A stretch of 64,000 bases of DNA from Planctomycetota bacterium (GTDB lineage: Bacteria > Planctomycetota > Planctomycetia > Pirellulales > UBA1268): assembly GCA_003669585.1 (NCBI GenBank), contig QWOQ01000005.1:202502-266501 (forward strand), written 5' to 3'. This document shows, piece after piece, positions 52,360 to 62,098 of the stretch. The notes under the pieces are model-generated. The model was not told where the DNA came from. It ran no database searches and saw only the letters and a list, made by a program, of their open reading frames with translations. Made by a program: the position numbers and the translations under genes. The first letter of the stretch is position 1, and the number at the start of each line of letters is the position of its first letter.

Positions 52360-52884
52360 ATGGATCGGAAGCAGCGTCGAAAAATTGTGATTCGCCCACT
52401 CGTTGCCAGCGATGCTCCGAGCGTTCATCGGCTTTTACACATTGTTGCAAATGGGCCCAGTCATCAATCGCTCGATGACCGACTGGTTCCCTCACGAATA
52501 TCCGCCGAACTTTTTCCTGTAGAATTGCCTTCTGATGAATCCTTCTTGTCTCACTGTGCATGGGTCGCTACGGCGACCAAAGACATTCAAAACGATTCGT
52601 CCGAAGATTCACTGATCGGATTTGTGAAGCTTGTCACCTTCCGAGATCAACGTGCAACAATTGCATGGTTGCTTGTAGATCCATCATGGCGACGACAAGG
52701 TATTGGTCGTCAACTTGCGACCCGAGCCATTAAACAGGCTTGCATTCTGGCCATACGGAAAATAGAAGTTCAGACACTCTCTTCGTGGAGGATTGGAGTT
52801 GCATTCTGGATGTCACTTGGATTTTCTGATCAGACAAACATCCAAGAGACGATTGACGATTCAGGCTCAGAATTCTTGGGATGA
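52360..52884 (+). CDS. GNAT-family N-acetyltransferase
   Basis: A 174-residue acetyltransferase. The acetyl-CoA binding motif RRQGIGRQLATRAIKQA and preceding strand ATIAWLLVDPSWR are typical of GNAT; the C-terminus (EVQTLSSWRIGVAFWMSLGF) has the usual last strand. The N-terminus begins KIVIRPLVASDAPSVHRLLH. The start could also be a GTG at 52291. Its substrate is unknown. Its stop overlaps purN (opposite strand) by 18 bp. Confidence 0.85.
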   Translation: MDRKQRRKIVIRPLVASDAPSVHRLLHIVANGPSHQSLDDRLVPSRISAELFPVELPSDESFLSHCAWVATATKDIQNDSSEDSLIGFVKLVTFRDQRATIAWLLVDPSWRRQGIGRQLATRAIKQACILAIRKIEVQTLSSWRIGVAFWMSLGFSDQTNIQETIDDSGSEFLG

Positions 52885-53535
52885 ATCCGTCGTTGATCCA
52901 ATGACACTCTTTGTTTTGAGAAGCGATTCGATGCCGCAAAGAGCAGCGACCTGAAGAACTTTTGGAAGTGCCTCGCATTCAACGGCGAATACTCTCGCAG
53001 CCAGCGATTCGGGCGTATCATCATCGAGCACAGCAACTACTTTCTGATAGAGAATCGGCCCATGGTCATATTGATGATCGACCAGATGAACGGTGCATCC
53101 TGAGACTCTCGCCCCACTTTCAATGACCGCTCGATGCACGTGCATGCCCCACAAACCTTTTCCCCCAAAAGCGGGCAAGAGCGAGGGGTGAATATTCAGA
53201 ACTCGAGATTCAAACTCCGACGGTATTTCGAGCAAATGAAGAAATCCAGCCAGCACAACGATACTCGCTCCCGCATCTCGACAGAGATTGAATATGTCAC
53301 AACTCCAGGCACTTCGATCGCGTCCCTTGGGAGAGGACACGATCGTTCGAAGTCCAGCTTTTTGTGCAAGCACCACCCCGCGTACATCCTCACGACTCGA
53401 AATCACAAGATTCACCTTGGCGTAAAGCTTTTGAGCAGCAATTCGTTCAAGGAGATTGTCCAGCGTGCGACCAGAACCTGAGAGAAGTACAGCAAGATTC
53501 AGCGGTGGTGCGTCGTAGTTACGATGTGCCGTCAT
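52867..53535 (-). CDS. purN: Phosphoribosylglycinamide formyltransferase PurN
   Basis: PurN formylates GAR with 10-formyl-THF in purine synthesis. The 222-residue protein has LAVLLSGSGRTLDNLL, the catalytic Asn/His in NIHPSLLPAFGG and the Asp in VDHQYDHGPIL. The ATG at 53535 has GGAG 9 bases upstream and overlaps the end of ileS by 17 bp; a Met five codons earlier is also possible. The C-terminus is longer than E. coli PurN by a few residues. Confidence 0.93.
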   Translation of the reverse strand: MTAHRNYDAPPLNLAVLLSGSGRTLDNLLERIAAQKLYAKVNLVISSREDVRGVVLAQKAGLRTIVSSPKGRDRSAWSCDIFNLCRDAGASIVVLAGFLHLLEIPSEFESRVLNIHPSLLPAFGGKGLWGMHVHRAVIESGARVSGCTVHLVDHQYDHGPILYQKVVAVLDDDTPESLAARVFAVECEALPKVLQVAALCGIESLLKTKSVIGSTTDSSQEF

Positions 53536-56500
53536 GAAAGGAAACTCCATTCGTTTCGGGAACGGATCGATTGACCGGCTTTACCCAGATTTCGAGTATC
53601 TGTCCATCGACGTCGATCAATTCATGATGTGCTTCTTCCAAACCCTTCATGACCACTGTGAGAGCCAGTGTCTCCGAAGAAATAGTTTTCGAATGCGTTT
53701 CTATCGCCCGAAAGAAATCGTGGCTTGACGATTGAAAACCAAGTTCAATTGTATCCGTAAATTCTAACTCGAGCGCACGGCGGATGGTCTGCACCGCATG
53801 CACCACTTCGCGAACAAGCCCTTCGTCGAGCAGTTCTCGCGTGAGTTCTGTCGCAATGACGACTACTGCCTGAGGACTTTCAGCTGCAGCCCATCCCTGT
53901 TTTGCAGTTGTGCGAAGAATGAGGTCGTCGCGATCGAGTTGCACGACGGAGCCATCCGCAAGCGAGAGCGTAATACGTCCGAACCGCTCAAGTTCTTCGC
54001 ACAGAGCACCTGTGTCAGCGACTCCCAACGCCGCACGAACTGCCGGCAGTGACTTTCCCATCTTTGGCCCAAGGCGCTTAAGCTCTGGAAGGATGGTTCT
54101 CACAATATAACGATCGGGCTGATTACAAATTGTAAAAGATTTCACGTTTAATTCTTCGCAGACAAGGCCTCCGTGCGACTCCAGCCACAATGAGTCCGTT
54201 GAGTCCGAAAGAATAACCTCAACCCTTGCAAGCGGTTGTCTGACTTTCAGTTTTTCTCCTGCCCGAGCAGCTCTTCCCAGCGACGAGATGTCTCGAACAA
54301 GAGCCATGCGGCGGGCCAAGTCTGAATCGATCAGTATTTTGTTACTGGTTGGATAGTCGCACAGGTGAACGCTCTCAGGAGGGCCATTGGATGATGACTT
54401 CCATGGAGTCACTGCAAGATTGTGCCAGAGTGATTCTGTCATAAACGGCACAAAAGGGGCCGCTAATTTTGTGACCGTCAGCAAGCATTCATAGAGCGTC
54501 CAGTATGCGTCGAGTTTATCGCTGCCTGCCAACGCTTTTCCTGGTCCCCAAAATCGATCGCGACTGCGTCGCACATACCAGTTGCTCATCGCATCGACCA
54601 TCAAATGCAGACTTGCTGCAGCACTGAAGTGATCGTACCGATCCATATGTTCAATCACTTCAGTTGTTGTGGCGTGGAGTTCTGCAATCAGCCAGCGATC
54701 GAGTTCGCATCGCTGATCAACAGGTTTCCACGCTCTCGCTCGGGAGAGATCTGCGTGAAGAAGTTGTCCCGGTATCTCCAGCAGTGTTGCTGGATCAAAA
54801 TCATCAATGCGTGCGTAGATCACGAAAAAACTGTAGACATTCCAAAGTCGAAGCAGAAACTCCGGAATACTTTCCCGAATTGCCCGCTCGCTATAGCGGA
54901 TGCTCGTCCACGGAGGTTGATTGGCAAGAAAAAACCAGCGGAGTGCATCGGCGCCATACTTGTCAAAAATCTCCGAGGGTTCGCGATAATTTCGCTTGCT
55001 CTTGGACATCTTTGTTCCATCCTCACCCAGCATGAGTCCTAGCACCATGCAATTTCGATAGGGGTGTGGAAGCGGTTCTTTTTCATCAATTGCTTTTACA
55101 CCACGCGTCTCTCGACTGCGATCTCCAAAGAGAAGCGTGCTGATCGCCAGAAGGCTATAAAACCATCCGCGAGTTTGATCAATCGCCTCTGAAATAAAAT
55201 CAGCTGGAAACTGACTTTCAAAATCGGCGTGACCGCGATGTGGCCACCCCCACTGGGCAAATGGCATGGCACCGGAGTCAAACCAACAATCGATGACCTC
55301 GCTCACGCGATGCATTCTTGCACCAGCTTCAAACGGTGAATCGTACGTGATCGCATCGATGTATGGTTTGTGGACCTTGAGATCATCTGGCAGATGAGGA
55401 TTTGTTTTCTTTGCTTGCTCCCAGACGTCGGTGCCCTGCACGCCAGACTTTGCAAGCAGTTCATGAAATGATGCAACCGCTTCTACATTTCCAGTTGATT
55501 GACAAATCCATAGAGGGAGCGGCGTTCCCCAAAATCGCTCGCGAGAAAGCGCCCAGTCGACATTTGATTCGAGGAAGTTTCCGAATCGGCCGTCGCGGAT
55601 GTGTTCTGGAATCCAATTGATCTTTGCGTTGTTCGCCAGCATTTCATTTCGAAGTGAACTCGTGCGAATAAACCAACTCGTGCGAGGATATTGAATCAGC
55701 GCGTCATTCTCAGCACGCCAGCAAAATGGATAGTCGTGAACAATCTGTTCCTGATGCACAAGCAGTCCCTGCGACTTAAGGCTGCGAATGATGTCACGAT
55801 CGCATTCCTTCACGAATCGTCCGGAACACAAAGAAAACTCTTCGGTAAACCGTCCGTCAGGAGCTACGCAGAGAATGAGTGCCGGTCCTTGATCGGGTTC
55901 GAAGCGAGACTGCTCGAAAAGTAAAACACCATAGTCGACCTCACCAAAAGCCGGAGCACAGTGAACGATTCCAGTGCCGGTGTCGGTGGTTACAAATTCT
56001 CCTGCCACAACTCGCCATGCTACCGCTTCGAGAACACCGTCGATTCGGCGTCCCATCGCTGGCAATCCCTTGGGCCTGAATGTGTCAAAAGGGGGGAGAT
56101 ACGTTCGGCCGACAAGTGTCGCGCCGAGAAACGTTTCCACCGGTTCCAGAGTTCGCTTGAGCTTTTCCTGAAGAGAATCCACCAGCACGCTGGCAACCAC
56201 AAGTTGCATATTGGTGAGCGGATCAAAAACGACCGAGTACAACAGATCGGCGCGCACCGCGGCAAACTGATTGGAAGGGAGCGTCCACGGAGTGGTCGTC
56301 CACGCGACAAGGTGCCTTGCAGTTGCCTGTCCTTGATCGTCCGTCAAGGGCAGGGCGATAAAAACACTCGGATCGGCGACCTCCCGATATCCTTGGCCAA
56401 CTTCGCCAGCCGACAGAGCCGTTCCACCTTGAGCCCACCACCAGACAATCTTGTGCCCTCGATAGAGCTGGCCCTTTCGGAAGAGTGTGGCCAGTGCCCA

Positions 56501-56980
56501 CCAGACGCTTTCAACGTAGCTCTGTTGATACGTTTCATACGCGTCGCTCAAGTCGATCCAAAATCCGATTCGCTCGGTAAGAGATTCCCATTCCTTCATG
56601 TAACGCCAGACAGATTCCTGGCAACGATGAATGAATGGCTCAATGCCATAAGCCTCGATTTCTTCCTTTGAATGGATGCCAAGTTCCTTGCAGACTTCCA
56701 CTTCAACCGGCAATCCATGGGTGTCCCAACCTGCTTTTCGACGGCAAAGAAAACCTTGCATCGTACGATAGCGAGGATAGAGATCTTTAATCGTGCGAGT
56801 CAGGCAATGTCCTGGATGGGGCAATCCATTGGCGGTCGGTGGACCCTCATAAAAAATAAATGCTGGCCCATTTTCTCTTTGTTTCAGCGACTTTGCGTAA
56901 ATCTGCTCTGATTTCCAAAACGTAGAAATCTGTGATTCAAGCAAGGGAAAATCAGGCCTGCCGCGAACCGGCTCAAACAT
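53519..56980 (-). CDS. ileS: Isoleucyl-tRNA synthetase
   Basis: IleRS charges tRNA-Ile. The 1153-residue protein has the HIGH signature as PHPGHCL, KMSKS as TKMSKSKRNYREP, the WDTHGLPVE motif, the CP1 editing region (AWTTTPWTLPSNQ, TDTGTGIVHCAPAFG) and a long C-terminal region. Its length and motif order resemble the long, eukaryote-like IleRS type found in some bacteria, which is often mupirocin-tolerant; the type is an inference. It overlaps purN by 17 bp. Confidence 0.95.
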   Translation of the reverse strand: MFEPVRGRPDFPLLESQISTFWKSEQIYAKSLKQRENGPAFIFYEGPPTANGLPHPGHCLTRTIKDLYPRYRTMQGFLCRRKAGWDTHGLPVEVEVCKELGIHSKEEIEAYGIEPFIHRCQESVWRYMKEWESLTERIGFWIDLSDAYETYQQSYVESVWWALATLFRKGQLYRGHKIVWWWAQGGTALSAGEVGQGYREVADPSVFIALPLTDDQGQATARHLVAWTTTPWTLPSNQFAAVRADLLYSVVFDPLTNMQLVVASVLVDSLQEKLKRTLEPVETFLGATLVGRTYLPPFDTFRPKGLPAMGRRIDGVLEAVAWRVVAGEFVTTDTGTGIVHCAPAFGEVDYGVLLFEQSRFEPDQGPALILCVAPDGRFTEEFSLCSGRFVKECDRDIIRSLKSQGLLVHQEQIVHDYPFCWRAENDALIQYPRTSWFIRTSSLRNEMLANNAKINWIPEHIRDGRFGNFLESNVDWALSRERFWGTPLPLWICQSTGNVEAVASFHELLAKSGVQGTDVWEQAKKTNPHLPDDLKVHKPYIDAITYDSPFEAGARMHRVSEVIDCWFDSGAMPFAQWGWPHRGHADFESQFPADFISEAIDQTRGWFYSLLAISTLLFGDRSRETRGVKAIDEKEPLPHPYRNCMVLGLMLGEDGTKMSKSKRNYREPSEIFDKYGADALRWFFLANQPPWTSIRYSERAIRESIPEFLLRLWNVYSFFVIYARIDDFDPATLLEIPGQLLHADLSRARAWKPVDQRCELDRWLIAELHATTTEVIEHMDRYDHFSAAASLHLMVDAMSNWYVRRSRDRFWGPGKALAGSDKLDAYWTLYECLLTVTKLAAPFVPFMTESLWHNLAVTPWKSSSNGPPESVHLCDYPTSNKILIDSDLARRMALVRDISSLGRAARAGEKLKVRQPLARVEVILSDSTDSLWLESHGGLVCEELNVKSFTICNQPDRYIVRTILPELKRLGPKMGKSLPAVRAALGVADTGALCEELERFGRITLSLADGSVVQLDRDDLILRTTAKQGWAAAESPQAVVVIATELTRELLDEGLVREVVHAVQTIRRALELEFTDTIELGFQSSSHDFFRAIETHSKTISSETLALTVVMKGLEEAHHELIDVDGQILEIWVKPVNRSVPETNGVSFHDGTS

Positions 56981-57086
56981 AGGTTCTTACATTAAAAAAA
57001 GAGGGACCGATCGGAAGAATGATTCTCGTGTGCCAATACTATGCCTACAGAAATGAACATTCTGAGAGTCAATCGGGCACTCAGGT

Positions 57087-57935
57087 TTAGAACGGTGCCG
57101 CCTGGAGCGCTCCGGCGTGGAAAGCAACCGCGTCGCTGAGAATTGCCCGCAGCTTTGGTTCGGCCAAACGGGCAACCTCCAAAATCTTTTCTACCGTTGC
57201 TGTTTCGAGTGCATCCGGAAGACACATATCGGTAATAACCGAAAGACCAAGCACCTTAACTCCTGCATGAACCGCGACAATCACCTCTGGAACCGTCGAC
57301 ATGCCAACGACGTCTGCTCCGATCATTTTCAGAAAACGGTATTCAGCACGAGTTTCGAGATTCGGTCCAGTCACCGCAACATAGACTCCCTTGTGTGCAA
57401 CAAAATCCTGTTTGCGAGCCACCGCTAACGCTCTGTTCACAAATCCTGGGTCGTATGGGCAGCCCATATCTGGAAATCTTGGCCCGAGACGTTCGTCATT
57501 AATGCCAACAAGTGGATTGTCATTGAGTAAGTTAATGTGATCGTCAATCACCATGATATCACCTGCCCTAAAATGCGGATTTAATCCACCGCATGCGTTC
57601 GTGACAATCAACAGCGATGCACCGAGACGATGAAGCACTCGCACTGGAAATGTAATCTGCGAGAGAGGATAGCCTTCGTAGGCGTGCATCCTTCCTTCCA
57701 TCACGATGACCGGAACTCCTTCGAGCAGCCCACAGACAAGTTGTCCAGCGTGGCCTTGGGCTGTCGATTTTGAAAAGTGCGGAATCTCTTCGTATGACAC
57801 AACGACTCGTTCTGTGATGATCGTTGCAGCAGCTCCGAGTCCACTTCCAAGAATGATTCCAGCGGTAGGCACCTGGCCCCAGCGTGAACGAAGAAAGTCG
57901 ACAGCCTCTTCAATTTTCTCAAATATTACTTGCAT
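57087..57935 (-). CDS. Purine-nucleoside phosphorylase
   Basis: A 282-residue trimeric-type PNP (XapA/DeoD2 group). GIILGSGLGAAA, the phosphate-binding EGRMHAYEGY, NACGGLNPHFRAGDIM, the GPNLETRAEYR motif and the VVGMSTVPEVIVA segment are all seen. It splits inosine/guanosine with phosphate. The ATG at 57935 is chosen for homology start (QVIFEKIEEAVDFL); the frame is open to 58028. It follows ileS's upstream gap of 106 bp. Confidence 0.93.
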   Translation of the reverse strand: MQVIFEKIEEAVDFLRSRWGQVPTAGIILGSGLGAAATIITERVVVSYEEIPHFSKSTAQGHAGQLVCGLLEGVPVIVMEGRMHAYEGYPLSQITFPVRVLHRLGASLLIVTNACGGLNPHFRAGDIMVIDDHINLLNDNPLVGINDERLGPRFPDMGCPYDPGFVNRALAVARKQDFVAHKGVYVAVTGPNLETRAEYRFLKMIGADVVGMSTVPEVIVAVHAGVKVLGLSVITDMCLPDALETATVEKILEVARLAEPKLRAILSDAVAFHAGALQAAPF

Positions 57936-58071
57936 AATCGATTTTCTTTTCTCCGAGAACGCGACGCCTCGGCGTGCACAGTGCTCCGTGTTCCTTGAAA
58001 TCGTGTTGTCAGATACCGCAGACTTCAATCCATTTTTGCATCACTCTAGAGACACAATGTACAGATTCAAT

Positions 58072-58917
58072 TTAGTGTTTTTTGGACTTCTTTTTCTTCG
58101 AAGCTTTTGAAAAAATACGTTTTTTTGCAAGAAGCTTCTTTTTAGAAAGTTTTTTGACTGCTGCTTTTCGGACAGTCTTTTTTGCTTTTTTCTGAGCCAG
58201 CTTCTTCTTTGCAGATTTTGGAATTTTTTTCGAAACTTTTTCTTTCAGCTTTTTTAGCTTCTTTACTTTCTTGACGACTGCAGCTTTTGGGATGACCTTC
58301 ATTGGCACAACAACCAGAGGCTTTTTTAATTTTTCCGGAAGAGCTTTCTGGACCTTTGTGAGTTTTCCAACCTCAGCTGGTGCAACTTCCTTTGCCTTCA
58401 GTGCAGCAGCTTTTTCAGCAAGCGCCAGAGACTTTTTGCTCGGAGCCTTGGACGGTGGAAGAGTGCCGGAATCTTTATCCTCAGGGTGATCCCAGTCAGG
58501 ATCGTTTGCATCCTCCTCGAAGTCATCGTCAAACTCATCATCAAAATCGTCGAAGCTTGTTTCTTCTGGAGGCTGGGGCTCGACAATTGGAAGGTCATCT
58601 TCTTCTTTTAAATCATCTTCGTCGACATCGGAATCATCAGAACACTCGATGAAAGTTTCCGTTGAATTTTTCCACGGTTCATCGATGCAAGGTTCAGTGC
58701 CGTATCCATCTCGAGAAGTAAATGAACTCCATGGCCACACCGGAGACGGAAGTTCTTTCGGTTCATCAAAAGGTGTAACCAACGGTGAACTGAGCGGAAA
58801 CGCGGTGCGATCTCGCGGATAAAAGGGGACGAGCGGAAACAGTGGGAACGGCTGTGGCATGTGGTTGGAAAATCTCCAGGAAACGGATTGCGTCGGTTGT
58901 GGATTACGAAAATTCAT
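58072..58917 (-). CDS. Bipolar protein with acidic middle and Lys-rich histone H1-like tail
   Basis: A 281-residue low-complexity protein. Residues 1-75 are Pro/Phe/Trp-rich (PQPFPLFPLVPFYPRD), residues about 90-150 are strongly acidic (DDSDVDEDDLKEEDD; DDFDDEFDDDFEEDAND), and from about 150 to the end it is Lys/Ala/Val-rich, finishing in repeated KK motifs (KKVKKLKKLKEKV; SKASKKKKSKKH). The tail is like bacterial histone H1/Hc1 or SWI-type DNA-binding tails. No signal peptide. Probably a nucleic-acid-binding or condensate-forming protein; the family is not one I can name. Confidence 0.6.
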   Translation of the reverse strand: MNFRNPQPTQSVSWRFSNHMPQPFPLFPLVPFYPRDRTAFPLSSPLVTPFDEPKELPSPVWPWSSFTSRDGYGTEPCIDEPWKNSTETFIECSDDSDVDEDDLKEEDDLPIVEPQPPEETSFDDFDDEFDDDFEEDANDPDWDHPEDKDSGTLPPSKAPSKKSLALAEKAAALKAKEVAPAEVGKLTKVQKALPEKLKKPLVVVPMKVIPKAAVVKKVKKLKKLKEKVSKKIPKSAKKKLAQKKAKKTVRKAAVKKLSKKKLLAKKRIFSKASKKKKSKKH

Positions 58918-58995
58918 ATTTGTGTCGTCCTTCTTGAGTTCAAAGAAAAACGTTTGCGGAGGCTTCCGTCAAGCCACACCGCCAATCTTTTTGAG

Positions 58996-60252
58996 CTAGG
59001 TGTGATAGTCAGCGTTTAATCGAACATATTCTGCGGTTAAATCACTCGACCAAAACCGAATTGTGGCCGTTCCATCCCCCAGATCGACCTCAATATGCGT
59101 TTCTCGCGTGGCTGAAATCGACTGGCTCACGGCCTCGGCATCAAATCCTACAGGGGCTGCATGAGAGTAGAGGAGCGTTCCATTGAGTCTTAGTTGGATT
59201 CTTTCTGGAGCAAATGCCACCCCAGAATAGCCCGCTGCGGAGACGATTCGACCCCAGTTTGGATCCGCTCCGGCGATGGCGGTTTTTACCAGCGGACTAT
59301 CGGCAATCGTTCGCGCGACCTTCCTGGCATCCTCTCTGGTCTGGCATCCAGAAACATCAATTCGAATCGAATGAGTGGCTCCCTCCCCGTCCTCGGCGAT
59401 CTGCTTTGCCAACGATTCACACGTGGCGGTGAGCGATTTTGAGAATCGTTTGAGATCGTCACCTGCAAGCGGCTTACCTCCCGTCTGACCGTTGGCCAGC
59501 AACAAGACTGTGTCGTTGGTACTCATGTGACCATCAACGCTCACACAATTAAACGAGACGTCAGTCGCTTCGATAAGAAGTTGCTGGGCATCCTCTGGTG
59601 AGAGAACGGCATCGGTAAGAATCACGCCGAGCATCGTCGCCATACGGGGGCCAATCATGGCCGCCCCTTTGGACATCCCAAAGATCGTAATCCTCCGAGA
59701 TCCAATCTCAATATATTCTCCATAGAGTTTTGCTCGTGTGTCAGTGGTCATCATCCCACGGCAGACCGACAACACGCTTTCGCTCTCCGCGCCCAGTTGG
59801 TTCGCCGCCATGCCGATACCGAGAGCGATTTTTTCCATTGGCAGAAACTCGCCAATGATTCCGGTGGAAAGCACCAAAACACTTCGATCGCTGACTCCAC
59901 AGTGTTTGGCGACAAGTGACGCCATGCTCTGGGCATCACTCATGCCTCGCTGTCCAGTGCATGCGTTGGCATTTCCAGAATTAATCACGATCGCCTGAAA
60001 ATCACTGCCCGGAGTGCGAGAGCGATCAAACACCACAGGAGCAGCACAGATAAGATTTGTCGTGTAGACCCCCGCAGCAACAGCCGGTGTATCACTCATC
60101 ACAATCGCCACGTCTTCGCGAGCAGTCACTTTTTTGAGACCCGCGTGAACGGCAGCAACACGAAAACCCTGAGGAAGAGGTGGGATTAACACGAGGTCGA
60201 TTCCTTGTGTGTGTTGTCGATACAACTCATGATCAAATACTTTGCGAAGCAA
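58996..60252 (-). CDS. argJ: Bifunctional glutamate N-acetyltransferase ArgJ
   Basis: ArgJ transfers acetyl from acetylornithine to glutamate and can also use acetyl-CoA. The self-cleaving site is visible: GPRMATMLGVILTDA, where cleavage before the Thr gives two subunits. Other motifs: NSGNANACTGQRG, VLSTGIIGEFLPM, GHMSTNDT, GADPNWGRI. The frame begins at a TTG (60252); a GTG at 60192 with AAGGA upstream fits the family N-terminus (PPLPQGFRVAAVHAG) at least as well. It starts 19 bp after argC, probably one operon. Confidence 0.93.
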   Translation of the reverse strand: MLRKVFDHELYRQHTQGIDLVLIPPLPQGFRVAAVHAGLKKVTAREDVAIVMSDTPAVAAGVYTTNLICAAPVVFDRSRTPGSDFQAIVINSGNANACTGQRGMSDAQSMASLVAKHCGVSDRSVLVLSTGIIGEFLPMEKIALGIGMAANQLGAESESVLSVCRGMMTTDTRAKLYGEYIEIGSRRITIFGMSKGAAMIGPRMATMLGVILTDAVLSPEDAQQLLIEATDVSFNCVSVDGHMSTNDTVLLLANGQTGGKPLAGDDLKRFSKSLTATCESLAKQIAEDGEGATHSIRIDVSGCQTREDARKVARTIADSPLVKTAIAGADPNWGRIVSAAGYSGVAFAPERIQLRLNGTLLYSHAAPVGFDAEAVSQSISATRETHIEVDLGDGTATIRFWSSDLTAEYVRLNADYHT

Positions 60253-60271
60253 TCAAACAGACAGGGATTGT

Positions 60272-61285
60272 TCATTCGATGAGGCCTGTCGATTCGTGGA
60301 GACCGTACATAACGTTAAAATTCTGAACGGCCGCACCGCTAGCGCCCTTGATAAGATTATCGACGCAACTAATCAGCAGAACTCGTCCCCTCACTACACG
60401 TGCGGTGATGTCGCAAAAATTTGTTCCAACAGTGTCTTTGGTTGCCGGCAGATGGTCGACCACCCGCACAAATCGCTCGCCCGCATAAGCCTCGCGAAGC
60501 AGTGTTAAAACAGTTTCGTCGACCATTGGTTTCTTCGGTTTAATATAGATCGTAGAGAGAATTCCACGATCCATCGGCGCAAGTTGTGGTGTAAAAATAA
60601 CCTCTGGCCGCACGAGAGAATATCGTTTCACAATCTGCTCAATTTCAGGCGTGTGGCGATGGCGACCGACATTGTACGCTGACATGCTTTCGTTGCATTC
60701 GGGATAATGCGTTGTGAGCTTTGGCGATCGACCAGCACCGCTAATTCCACTCTTTGAGTCGATGATGATATCGTCTGATTCAAAGAGGCCGCTTTTCAGT
60801 AATGGTGCCAGTGGAAGAATTGCGCTTGTTGAATAGCATCCTGGATTCGCCACAAGATCGGCAGAACGAATGGCATCGCGAAAGAGCTCGGGAAGACCGT
60901 ATGCCGTTTTTCCCAACCGATCTGGATCGGGATGTTCGTGTCCATACCATTCGAGATAGCTCGCCGAGTCGTCGAGTCGGTAATCAGCGCTCAGGTCGAT
61001 TACTTTTGCTCCTCCAGCGAGCACTTTCGAAACAATTTCTGCTGATGCAGCATGGGGAAGGCAACTAAAAACACATTGTGATCTCTCGACGATCTCCTCT
61101 GGACTGAGTTCCTCAAGCACAAGTCCAATCCGTCCCACAAGACTCGGATGTACGCTCGACACCAAAGGGCGGCCCTCCTGCCGACTCGTTGCCGCAGTGA
61201 TTTCGACAGATGGATGTCGAAGCAGCAATTTCAACAGCTCGAGAGCCGTGTACCCCGTGGCACCAAGAATGGCAACTCGTATCAT
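60272..61285 (-). CDS. argC: N-acetyl-gamma-glutamyl-phosphate reductase ArgC
   Basis: ArgC reduces acetylglutamyl phosphate to the semialdehyde in arginine synthesis. The Rossmann motif AILGATGYTALELLKLL and catalytic Cys in VANPGCYSTSAILPL are present, along with SGISGAGR and the HTPEIEQ segment with its His. The ATG at 61285 gives 337 aa, normal; the frame is open to 61348 with a less likely leader. Upstream of argJ on the same strand. Confidence 0.95.
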   Translation of the reverse strand: MIRVAILGATGYTALELLKLLLRHPSVEITAATSRQEGRPLVSSVHPSLVGRIGLVLEELSPEEIVERSQCVFSCLPHAASAEIVSKVLAGGAKVIDLSADYRLDDSASYLEWYGHEHPDPDRLGKTAYGLPELFRDAIRSADLVANPGCYSTSAILPLAPLLKSGLFESDDIIIDSKSGISGAGRSPKLTTHYPECNESMSAYNVGRHRHTPEIEQIVKRYSLVRPEVIFTPQLAPMDRGILSTIYIKPKKPMVDETVLTLLREAYAGERFVRVVDHLPATKDTVGTNFCDITARVVRGRVLLISCVDNLIKGASGAAVQNFNVMYGLHESTGLIE

Positions 61286-61397
61286 GAAAATGTTTCCACA
61301 TGAAAGGCAAAGAAAATAACAAAAGCACACTCGAAAGTGGATTTCCAATCAAAACTATATCAATACCCTCACGCGTGTCACGGAGTCCTCATTTGGA

Positions 61398-62054
61398 TTA
61401 AGTCCTTGGCTTGGGTTTGATGCCACTTTTTACAAATTGTTTTTCAAAGAGTCGAATGAGCCACGCTGCGACTGCCTGCTTACTTCCACGCGTCCCGCCG
61501 ACGCATGCATGGGTCTGATCGTAAACCGTGACTGCCGTTGTCGTCGAATCGATTGCGGAAAGATCATTCACCACGATCAGGTGACACTGCTTGGTCGTAA
61601 TCTTCTCAAGTGCCCGTGCGTGCATTGCATCCACTTCGAGGGCAAAGGCCACAATCCACTGCTGATCCGATGCTTTTTTTGAAAGCGTGGCGATTACATC
61701 CACGGTTGGTCGAAGCATCAGTTCGAGGGAGGCTTGTTGCCGAGGTATTTTTCCATGGTGCTTGCGGATGGGCTCAAAATCGCACGGTGCCGCTGCAGCA
61801 ATTACACCATCATGATTGGGAAGTTCTTCGAGACACGCTTCGAGCATTTCTTTCGTGGTCATCACCTGTCTGACACGTGCTTTCGAAGGGTACTTAATCG
61901 CTACAGGCCCGGTGACAATCGTCACGCAATGGCCACGATCAATCGCCTTCTTTGCAAGTGCTTGCGCCATGCGACCGCTCGATCCATTGCTCAGGAATCG
62001 AACGTCATCCACATAGGAACGTGTTGGACCTGCAGTAAGTAGAATGCGTGCCAT
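61398..62054 (-). CDS. coaB: Phosphopantothenate-cysteine ligase CoaB (separate)
   Basis: CoaB joins phosphopantothenate and Cys using CTP. The 218-residue protein has AGPTRSYVDDVRFLSNGSSGRMAQALA, GPVAIKYP, and VVNDLSAIDS near the end, matching the C-terminal half of Dfp/CoaBC. The coaC function is in a separate adjacent gene, so CoaBC is split here. Some motifs are altered from E. coli (RPTVDVIATLS in place of KxxPDI). Confidence 0.85.
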   Translation of the reverse strand: MARILLTAGPTRSYVDDVRFLSNGSSGRMAQALAKKAIDRGHCVTIVTGPVAIKYPSKARVRQVMTTKEMLEACLEELPNHDGVIAAAAPCDFEPIRKHHGKIPRQQASLELMLRPTVDVIATLSKKASDQQWIVAFALEVDAMHARALEKITTKQCHLIVVNDLSAIDSTTTAVTVYDQTHACVGGTRGSKQAVAAWLIRLFEKQFVKSGIKPKPRT

Positions 62055-62098
62055 GGCTCATCGCGAACACGAAAAAGTGAATGTGGGCAGTTGAAGGA

